Positions 6,268-11,032 of a DNA stretch of 11,032 nt are shown here, piece by piece. Source of the stretch: Bifidobacterium breve (GTDB lineage: Bacteria > Actinomycetota > Actinomycetes > S36-B12); NCBI GenBank assembly GCA_943328365.2, contig CALPZT020000021.1, positions 1-11,032 on the forward strand, written 5' to 3'. The position numbers and the translations under genes were made by a program. How positions within the stretch are numbered: position 1 is the stretch's first letter; the number at the start of each line of letters is the position of its first letter. The notes under the pieces are model-generated. The model was not told the DNA's origin. It saw nothing but the letters and a program-made list of their open reading frames with translations, and searched no databases.

Positions 6268-6675
6268 GTGGCCCGCATGCTTCCCGACCGTCCGTTCATC
6301 GTGCTTGGAGTCATTGCTGGCATCGAAGGGGTGGCGCTCCTCGCCTACGCCGTGTTCGAGGCGATCGAGGGGATCCGAATCGGTGCGACCGGCCCCGCGG
6401 AGGTGTCGAGCGTTCCGGCACTTGTCCTGCAGATTGTCATCCTTGCCCTGTTCGGGGCAGCCCTGGTGTTCGTCGGAAGCGGCTGGATCCGGGTGAGGCG
6501 CTGGGCGCGGGCCCCGTTCCTGCTCGCGCAGTTGATCGCCCTTGTTATCGGATTTCCGCTCGCCTCGGCGGTCGGCGGGATCGAACGCGTGGCGGGCATT
6601 TCACTCGTGGCCCTCGCCATCATCGGGATCGTGCTCGTCTTCAGTCCGGCCGTGACGCGCTCGTTCACCGAATAG
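6268..6675 (+). CDS. Small four-helix integral membrane protein of unknown function
   Basis: The 135-residue protein has four predicted membrane helices at roughly residues 11-30, 48-70, 83-104 and 108-128, with a basic loop (RVRRWARAP) between helices 2 and 3, which by the positive-inside rule is cytoplasmic. No catalytic motif was recognised. Similar small conserved membrane proteins are common in actinomycetes but have no assigned function. The start is GTG 6268, supported by the TAGGGT-N6 arrangement; ATG 6277 is an internal alternative that would lose three residues. It is divergent from the lipid kinase gene and convergent with sigF, with 52 bp between the stop codons. A role in lipid or envelope metabolism would be a guess from position only. 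Confidence 0.75.
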   Translation: MARMLPDRPFIVLGVIAGIEGVALLAYAVFEAIEGIRIGATGPAEVSSVPALVLQIVILALFGAALVFVGSGWIRVRRWARAPFLLAQLIALVIGFPLASAVGGIERVAGISLVALAIIGIVLVFSPAVTRSFTE

Positions 6676-6698
6676 GCCGGTCGGTCGGGGTCACGTTC

Positions 6699-6744
6699 GG
6701 GACGTTCAAGGTTAGGGACGTTCAAGGTTAGGGACGTTCAAGGG
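6699..6744 (-). repeat. 16-bp tandem repeat (GGGACGTTCAAGGTTA) spanning the sigF stop codon
   Basis: Perfect units lie at 6699-6714 and 6715-6730, and a third at 6731-6744 matches for 13 bp. On the minus strand the repeat carries the last sigF codons and the TAA stop; a second TAA copy lies 16 bp downstream at 6712-6714. The unit length is not a multiple of three, so the copies fall in different frames. Confidence 0.92.
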
Positions 6745-7534
6745 CCTGACGGCGCAGCGTGTCGAGTGACGAGCGCAGCAGCCGTGAGACATGCACCTGC
6801 GAGATGCCAAGTTCATCGGCGATTCGGGACTGCCCGAGCTCCTCGTAGATGCGCGCGACGACGATGCGTCGCTCCCGCTCGGGGAGAGAGGCGAGGAGTG
6901 ATTCGGCGAGCAGGCGGTTCTCGACCTGATCGAATGAGCCCTCGGCGAACGGCAGGGTGTCGGCGAGGGTGCGGCCATCCCCATCGATCGGCGAGTCGAT
7001 CGAGGACGCCCCTCGAAGTGTCGCGGCCTCGAGTGCCGAGAGGATGTCCTCCTCCGGGACGGCAAGGTGCCCGCTCAGCTCGGCTACGGTCGGTGGCCGC
7101 CCGAGGTCGAGCGCAAGCTCGCTCCTTGCCCGGTTGACCGACGCGGTGAGGTCGCGAAGCCGTCGCGGCACGTGCACTGCCCACGAGTCATCCCTGAAGA
7201 ACTTGCGCATCTCGCCGATGATGTGAGGGGTGGCGAACGTGCTGAATTCGTTGCCGCGGTCGAGTTCGAAGCGATCGACCGCGTTGATGAGGCCGACGAT
7301 GCCGACCTGCACCACGTCCTCGGCGGTTGGGCCCTGGGCGCCATACCTGCGGGCGAGGTGGTGGACGAGGCCGAGATGCATCGTGACGAGTTCATCGCGC
7401 ACGGATCGAAGCGCGGATTGGTCAGCGGGGCTGCAGCCATCGCCCTGGCGCAGGCGCGCGAACTCGTCGAACAGCTCACGCTCGCGCAGGCGTTGCTCTG
7501 GCGTCCAGCGCGATGTCCCCCCGCTCTCGGTCAT
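6728..7534 (-). CDS. sigF: SigF/SigB-type general stress RNA polymerase sigma factor
   Basis: The 268-residue sigma-70 family protein has group 3 (SigB/SigF/SigG) architecture. Region 2 lies at about 50-118 (AEDVVQVGIVGLINAVDRFE, then FSTFATPHIIGEMRKFFRD), region 3 at ~128-195 (VPRRLRDL, GRPPTVAELSGHL) and region 4 at ~212-262 with the helix-turn-helix GQSRIADELGISQVHVSRLL. Region 1 is absent, as expected. Its ATG overlaps the rsbW stop (ATGA), giving a coupled rsbW-sigF operon in the order found in M. tuberculosis; partner-switching control by the adjacent RsbW is therefore inferred. GGAG 12 nt upstream is a weak binding site, so expression probably depends on coupling. The stop codon lies in a 16-bp tandem repeat. 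No RsbV antagonist gene is in the window. Confidence 0.93.
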   Translation of the reverse strand: MTESGGTSRWTPEQRLRERELFDEFARLRQGDGCSPADQSALRSVRDELVTMHLGLVHHLARRYGAQGPTAEDVVQVGIVGLINAVDRFELDRGNEFSTFATPHIIGEMRKFFRDDSWAVHVPRRLRDLTASVNRARSELALDLGRPPTVAELSGHLAVPEEDILSALEAATLRGASSIDSPIDGDGRTLADTLPFAEGSFDQVENRLLAESLLASLPERERRIVVARIYEELGQSRIADELGISQVHVSRLLRSSLDTLRRQALERP

Positions 7535-7905
7535 GCCCCGGCTGGCTCCAGTCCGCGCATGAGCAGGGTGAGGGTGACGAGCCCACCGATGTCTTCGGCG
7601 CGGACATCGTCGACGAGCGCCCGCATGACGATCCAGCCGAATCCCTCGGGATCGGGCAGTGCCGCGTGCTCTGCGGTCGAGGTCACGACCATTCGCAGTT
7701 CGGTCTCCGACAGGCTGAACGAGCAGGTGATCATCTCGTCGCCTCCGGTGATGAGATGGCTGACCGCTTCATCGATGGCAAGTCGGGCATCCTCGACCTG
7801 ATCGATGGTGAAGTCGAGACGAGCGGCGAGAGTGGCCGCTGTCGTGCGCGCAAGCGCGACATTCGAGGCATGCGCCGGGAATCTCAGGATGATGGGCTCG
7901 CTCAT
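7531..7905 (-). CDS. rsbW: RsbW/UsfX-like anti-sigma factor (HATPase_c_2 fold)
   Basis: The 124-residue protein belongs to the GHKL-fold anti-sigma family that sequesters SigB/SigF-type sigma factors. The helix DARLAIDEAVSHLI (39-52) is the N-box region, but the usual asparagine is His50. The PEGFGWIVMRALVDDV segment (86-101) corresponds to the glycine box and following helix, while the first D-x-G-x-G box is not recognisable. Mycobacterial UsfX/RsbW is similarly degenerate, and the FGW...ALVDDV stretch resembles it closely. The start is ATG 7905, chosen because GGAGGAG lies 5 nt upstream; the frame is open further upstream to 8187, but that would run into the divergent amine oxidase gene. 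The stop overlaps the sigF start. TATGCT at 7933-7938 is a candidate -10. Confidence 0.9.
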   Translation of the reverse strand: MSEPIILRFPAHASNVALARTTAATLAARLDFTIDQVEDARLAIDEAVSHLITGGDEMITCSFSLSETELRMVVTSTAEHAALPDPEGFGWIVMRALVDDVRAEDIGGLVTLTLLMRGLEPAGA

Positions 7906-7910
7906 TGAGG

Positions 7911-7938
7911 CTCCTCCGCCGAAGTTGGACGGAGCATA
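7911..7938 (-). promoter_or_regulatory. rsbW-sigF operon -10 candidate and ribosome binding site
   Basis: On the minus strand TATGCT (7933-7938) would start a transcript near 7926, giving a ~20-nt leader that contains GGAGGAG (7911-7917), 5 nt before ATG 7905. No clear SigF-type -35/-10 pair (GTTT, GGGTAT) was found. This start clearly uses a leader, unlike several neighbouring genes. Confidence 0.45.
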
Positions 7939-7977
7939 TCGCCGGGTGCGCCGGGAGTCGTCCAAGCCGCACCGGCG

Positions 7978-7983
7978 TACGGT
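7978..7983 (+). promoter_or_regulatory. Putative leaderless -10 element of the amine oxidase gene
   Basis: TACGGT is followed by exactly 6 nt and ATG 7990. GAGG at 7984-7987 is only 2 nt from the ATG, too close to be a normal ribosome binding site. Confidence 0.5.
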
Positions 7984-7989
7984 GAGGCA

Positions 7990-9258
7990 ATGCGGATCAT
8001 CATCATTGGGGCGGGCTTTGCCGGGCTGAGCGCGGGTATGGCACTGGCCGATGCCGGGGTCGACGTCGTGGTACTCGAGGCGCGCGATCGCGTGGGCGGG
8101 CGCGTGTGGTCTCAGGAGCTCGTCCCGGGCGACCCAAGGACGGTAATCGAACGGGGAGCCGAGTTCGTCCTCGAGGGCTACGACCATCTGAATTCCTGGA
8201 TCACTCGGCTTGATCTCGGTCTCGCGAACACGACGATGAGCTATTACGTGCGTGAGCCCCGCGGCGGTGTGCCGGTCACGGTCGCGGGGGTTGCAGCTGC
8301 GGCCGCGATCCTGGCGGCCGCAGCGGCGGCCGCCCCGAGTTCGACATCCGTGGCGACGATCGCCGACGAGGTGCTGGCCTCCAACTCAGCCACTGGCGCA
8401 CATGTTGACCCGGCGGCCGTCGCGGCGATCCTGACAAGGATTTCGATCAGCTGGGCGTCGGAGGTCTCCGACCTCTCCTGCCGAGCCCTGCAGGGGCCGG
8501 CGTCCGCGTTCGAGCCGAACCCCACCTACCGGGTCGCCGGTGGAAACCAGGGCATAGCCCTTGCCATGGCGACTCGGCTCGGTGCGCGGGTTCGGCTGGG
8601 CTGCCCGGTCCGCGGAATCGCTCATGATGACGATTCCGTGTCGGTGATGACCGATGGTGGCGTGGAGTTCGCAGACGTGGTCGTCGTCACCATTCCGCTT
8701 GCCCTGACGAGTGCACTGCCGGTCGATCCGCCTCTTCCCGCATGGAAGCACGAAGCATGGGCGCGCACCGGCCGCGGGCAGGCGGCCAAGCTGCACGTGC
8801 CGCTCGCCGAGCAGGCTCCGGCATCCGCGGTCCTGTCAGTCCCGGACGGCTACTGGACCTGGGCCGCGACCGATGCATCGGGATTGGTGCAGCCGGTCGC
8901 TCACTGCTTTGCCGGCTCCGCGCCTGCGCTCGAGCGGCTGGAGGTCGAGCGCGATGGCTCGACCTGGCTCGGGCGCCTTCGGGTGCTTCGCCCTGAACTG
9001 TGCCTCGACGAGGAGCGGGCACTCCTCACGACGTGGGCTGATGACCCGTGGGCTCGGATGGCCTATTCCGCAGAGCGCTGGTCGAGCGACAGCGATGATC
9101 CGAGGCTGATGGCAGAACCTGTTGGACGGATCCACTTCGCGGGCGAGCACACGGCCGGGGACTGGGCTGGCCTCATGGAAGGTGCGCTCAGGTCGGGGGA
9201 CCGTGTTGCGCAGGAGGTACTGCAGGCAATGGGTCGGCCTGAGCGGCAAGGTCAATGA
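7990..9258 (+). CDS. FAD-dependent flavin monoamine oxidase family protein
   Basis: The 422-residue protein begins with an ADP-binding Rossmann motif, IIIIGAGFAGLSAGMALADAG, followed by the glutamate that binds ribose (VVLEARDRVGGRVWS). The C-terminal FAD motif is GRIHFAGEHTAGDWAGLMEGALRSG. In between is a substrate domain with RVAGGNQGIALAMA, typical of the amine oxidase/phytoene dehydrogenase group. Family members oxidise amines to imines with release of hydrogen peroxide; the substrate here is unknown. An acetyltransferase related to polyamine acetylases lies convergent, but that is weak evidence for a polyamine role. There is no signal peptide, so the protein is cytoplasmic. An Ala-rich stretch (~95-115) is unusual and may be a surface helix. 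The start is ATG 7990, preceded by TACGGT-N6. The last 71 bp overlap the convergent acetyltransferase. Confidence 0.88.
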   Translation: MRIIIIGAGFAGLSAGMALADAGVDVVVLEARDRVGGRVWSQELVPGDPRTVIERGAEFVLEGYDHLNSWITRLDLGLANTTMSYYVREPRGGVPVTVAGVAAAAAILAAAAAAAPSSTSVATIADEVLASNSATGAHVDPAAVAAILTRISISWASEVSDLSCRALQGPASAFEPNPTYRVAGGNQGIALAMATRLGARVRLGCPVRGIAHDDDSVSVMTDGGVEFADVVVVTIPLALTSALPVDPPLPAWKHEAWARTGRGQAAKLHVPLAEQAPASAVLSVPDGYWTWAATDASGLVQPVAHCFAGSAPALERLEVERDGSTWLGRLRVLRPELCLDEERALLTTWADDPWARMAYSAERWSSDSDDPRLMAEPVGRIHFAGEHTAGDWAGLMEGALRSGDRVAQEVLQAMGRPERQGQ

Positions 9259-9775
9259 GCGCCTGTCCGGTCACGCGCTGGACCGTCCATTCATCCATCG
9301 GCACTGCACCGATCGACTCGTAGACGGCGAGGGCATCGACGTTCCAGTCGAGGACCCACCACTCGAAGCGGCCGTAGCCCTCGTCGACGCAGACCCTTGC
9401 CATCGTTGCGAGGAGGCGCTTGCCGAATCCGCGGCCGCGGAACTGCGGCCGGACGTAGAGGTCTTCGAGGTACAGGCCGTGAACTCCGAGCCAGGTCGAG
9501 AAGTTGAGGAAGTAGATCGCGAATCCGGCAAGCGTGCCAGCGTCGGGATCGTCGTCGACGACAAACGCGTAGACCGCGGGGGAGGCTCCGAAGAGGGCAG
9601 CATGGAATTGCGCGGGGGTCGCCACCGCCTGGTCCGCGAGCCGCTCGTACTCGGCGAGCTCGCGGACCATGGCAAGAATCTCATCGATATCCCCGGGGCG
9701 TGCCCTGCGAATGAGGCCGCTTGTCACAGGCATGCGAACGGGGATTGGCGAATGGCTGCCTGTCGGAGAGGTCAT
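9188..9775 (-). CDS. GNAT N-acetyltransferase, SSAT/thialysine acetyltransferase-like
   Basis: The 195-residue GNAT protein has its acetyl-CoA-binding motif as LEDLYVRPQFRGRGFGKRLL (103-122), including RGRGFGK for the pyrophosphate. The YFLNFSTWLG segment, the VLDWN motif (141-145) and Tyr152 in AVYESIGA follow the pattern of spermidine/spermine N1-acetyltransferase and bacterial thialysine N-acetyltransferases. Polyamine, diamine or lysine-analogue acetylation is therefore plausible but unproven. I chose ATG 9775, which has TAGGCT 8 nt upstream; ATG 9733 is an alternative that would remove 14 residues, but it lacks a ribosome binding site. The family core begins at about residue 20 (GLIRRARPGD). 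The last ~23 residues are Pro/Ala-rich and encoded in the 71-bp overlap with the amine oxidase gene, so the tail is probably a dispensable extension. Confidence 0.88.
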   Translation of the reverse strand: MTSPTGSHSPIPVRMPVTSGLIRRARPGDIDEILAMVRELAEYERLADQAVATPAQFHAALFGASPAVYAFVVDDDPDAGTLAGFAIYFLNFSTWLGVHGLYLEDLYVRPQFRGRGFGKRLLATMARVCVDEGYGRFEWWVLDWNVDALAVYESIGAVPMDEWTVQRVTGQALIDLAAQADPLPAVPPAQHGPPT

Positions 9776-9783
9776 AGCACGTG

Positions 9784-9789
9784 AGCCTA
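9784..9789 (-). promoter_or_regulatory. Putative leaderless -10 element of the acetyltransferase gene
   Basis: On the minus strand TAGGCT ends 8 nt before ATG 9775. The hexamer and spacing are the same as at sigH (2020-2025), and the following bases start CAC in both. The predicted leader is about 2 nt. Confidence 0.5.
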
Positions 9790-9962
9790 GGGCGAATGAG
9801 CGGCAGAGCCGAGGACGCCGACGGTGTCCTCATCCGGCTGGAACGTTGTCGGGTTCTCCGGGTCGTTGCTGAACTCCGCAGGGTCCGGCCGTGCAGATTC
9901 GCAGCCCCACGAACTTCGCCCGCTTCAGCGCTCACGGGTCGTGCCTCACGAATGCGCATAGC

Positions 9963-9982
9963 ACCGCTGCGGGCCTCGCGGT
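9963..9982 (-). terminator. Weak possible terminator hairpin after the Ig-repeat gene
   Basis: ACCGC (9963-9967) and GCGGT (9978-9982) form a 5-bp stem around a 10-nt loop, about 10 bp beyond the stop codon. There is no T-run on the minus strand, so intrinsic termination is doubtful. Confidence 0.2.
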
Positions 9983-9991
9983 TTGGGACCG

Positions 9992-11032
9992 TCAGCCCGG
10001 GACCTGCCACATGCGGGTCCACGTATTCGGCCGGTACTTGCTGCGTGACGAAGGCGACTGAGTGACGACGGTGATGCGTACCTTCGTCCCCGGTCTCGAG
10101 ACTCGTACGCGCACCTGGCCCGTTCGGTCATCCACGGTGTATCGGCAGGTGCTACACGCAACGGTGACGGAGAACGGCGCCCAGGCAAGATGATCAATCC
10201 TGGTCACCAGCGTTGTCTCCCGGCCCACGGCGGGCCTGAGTGAGGGAGGCGCCGCCGTCACGCGTAGGGCGACGACCGGTCGGCCTACGGTGATGGTGAC
10301 CGGCACTTTCAACAGCTCCTGCCCACCCCCATTGACGCGCACCCACACCGTGCGAGGTGCACGGGTCAAAGCTTTGGGCTTTCCGAAGATTTCGCCAGTG
10401 CGACGGTTCAGACGCAGGCCGGAGGGCAGTTTCCCGCGGCTGATGGTGAACAGGGTGTCGTTGCCGAGCTCGGCCGTCATCGGGCTGATATAGGTATTGG
10501 CGCGCCACACCACGTGCGGGTGATCCGGGTAGGCGACGTATGGCAATCCCCAGTCCGTCACCGGCAGGATGAGCCCACCGTCGACCTGGCCGAAACGGTC
10601 GCTCCGACGCACGCGCAGCGGGTTCGGGTCGAGGTTCACCTCGGTTGGCGCACCGGTGATCTCACCCGTGCGAGGGTTCAGTGTGAGCCCGTTCGGCAGG
10701 GTCCCGCAGGCGACCGAGTACCGGCTTCGTCCGACCGGTCCGTAGGTCGTCGGACGGATCTTCAGCGGCACGCCGATGTTGCTGATGGGCACGATTGGGT
10801 AGCTCAGGGACTGGTGAGGATCCGAAATTGCGATATTGACCGGATACGAGAGGACGGTCCCGTCGGTCCAGGATGCCGAGATCGTCACCGGACCACGGCC
10901 TTGGTTGCTCCGAGTGGGCGTGCCGTAGATGACGCCAAGGTTCTGATCGAGCATGATCCCATCCGGCAGGGAACCGGAAGTCACGGTGTACTTATCCGGG
11001 TCAGTGAACCCTGTTCCGTTCGGGTCGACGGC
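9992..11032 (-). CDS. Putative Ig (He_PIG-like) repeat protein, probably cell-surface or secreted, 5' partial
   Basis: The minus-strand frame is open to the window edge, so the N-terminus and any signal peptide are missing; 346 residues are visible. Three copies of a putative Ig motif occur: SGSLPDGIMLDQNLGVIYGTP, CGTLPNGLTLNPRTGEITGAP and RGKLPSGLRLNRRTGEIFGKP. The shared pattern is G-x-LP-x-G-hydrophobic-x-L-N-x-xTG-x-I-x-G-x-P, typical of He_PIG domains in bacterial surface proteins. Strand-rich linkers (e.g. VKVPVTITV-like) follow each copy. The C-terminal ~90 residues differ: they are rich in Val, Arg and Thr, contain a CSTC pair and end WTRMWQVPG. No LPXTG sorting signal or C-terminal membrane anchor is present. 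It is probably secreted or surface-attached, for adhesion or structure, but the function is not established. Confidence 0.82.
   Translation of the reverse strand, partial: AVDPNGTGFTDPDKYTVTSGSLPDGIMLDQNLGVIYGTPTRSNQGRGPVTISASWTDGTVLSYPVNIAISDPHQSLSYPIVPISNIGVPLKIRPTTYGPVGRSRYSVACGTLPNGLTLNPRTGEITGAPTEVNLDPNPLRVRRSDRFGQVDGGLILPVTDWGLPYVAYPDHPHVVWRANTYISPMTAELGNDTLFTISRGKLPSGLRLNRRTGEIFGKPKALTRAPRTVWVRVNGGGQELLKVPVTITVGRPVVALRVTAAPPSLRPAVGRETTLVTRIDHLAWAPFSVTVACSTCRYTVDDRTGQVRVRVSRPGTKVRITVVTQSPSSRSKYRPNTWTRMWQVPG

Larger units (their letters stand above)
9776..9991. other. 216-bp spacer between the acetyltransferase and Ig-repeat genes
   Basis: No gene can be supported. On the minus strand, a start-less 45-codon open frame (9787-9924) ends in TAG, and that TAG forms part of the acetyltransferase -10 hexamer. 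Its predicted acidic tail (DPENPTTFQPDEDTVGVLG) looks protein-like, so it may be the remnant of a gene. Another frame has an ATG at about 9959 but poor codon bias. A weak dyad follows the Ig-repeat gene. Confidence 0.5.

Noticed and set aside
5339..6496. A 385-codon plus-strand open frame antisense to the lipid kinase gene
   Set aside because: It is the complement of a gene with clear kinase motifs, its translation has no recognisable domain, and it runs through the divergent promoter region. Long antisense frames are expected at this GC content.
7067..7801. A 244-codon plus-strand open frame antisense to sigF and rsbW
   Set aside because: It overlaps two genes with strong family motifs on the other strand and shows no domain of its own.
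7990..9258. Phytoene desaturase or protoporphyrinogen oxidase as the function
   Set aside because: The N- and C-terminal FAD motifs (GRVWS; FAGEHT-x4-GLMEGA) fit flavin amine oxidases better, and no carotenoid or haem genes are nearby.
9781..10065. A plus-strand 94-codon frame after the acetyltransferase start
   Set aside because: It overlaps the end of the Ig-repeat gene in antisense, its codon bias is mixed, and it has no ribosome binding site or domain.

Overview
The window is high-GC bacterial chromosome from an actinomycete. The diagnostic genes are a WhiB-family regulator, a SigH/SigR sigma factor with its zinc anti-sigma factor RsrA, the two-component sensor PdtaS, and an RsbW-SigF pair. 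I cannot name a genus. No rRNA, tRNA, CRISPR array, insertion sequence or phage gene was seen, and codon use looks uniform.

Layout. Plus strand, 1-4694: a FUSC-type membrane protein (5' end outside the window), an SRAP/YedK-type DNA-protein crosslink protein 2 bp behind it, then sigH-rsrA (ATGA overlap), a 71-residue biotinyl/lipoyl carrier protein and the histidine kinase pdtaS. Facing pdtaS on the minus strand is whiB1, followed by a 279-bp control region and a diacylglycerol/lipid kinase on the minus strand. A small four-helix membrane protein (plus) is divergent from the kinase. Next is an rsbW-sigF operon (minus, ATGA overlap). Divergent from that is a flavin amine oxidase (plus), whose 3' end overlaps a convergent SSAT-like acetyltransferase (minus). 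The window closes with a minus-strand protein of putative Ig repeats whose N-terminus lies outside.

The genes form a stress and redox regulatory neighbourhood: a thiol-oxidative sigma/anti-sigma pair, an iron-sulfur WhiB protein, a cytosolic sensor kinase and a general-stress sigma/anti-sigma pair, all within about 6 kb. The block SRAP - sigH - rsrA - carrier - pdtaS facing whiB1 resembles the M. tuberculosis Rv3219-Rv3226c region.

The best second-look signals are not new gene families. (1) Six genes have a TA-NNN-T hexamer exactly 6 or 8 nt before the start codon, which points to leaderless transcription. (2) sigH has a distal SigR-type promoter (GGAAT-N18-GTT) plus a proximal leaderless -10, an arrangement that could give two protein isoforms as known for sigR of Streptomyces. 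(3) Two genes have short tandem repeats spanning their own stop codons. (4) RsbW has degenerate ATP-binding motifs. I did not find convincing evidence of a wholly undescribed system.
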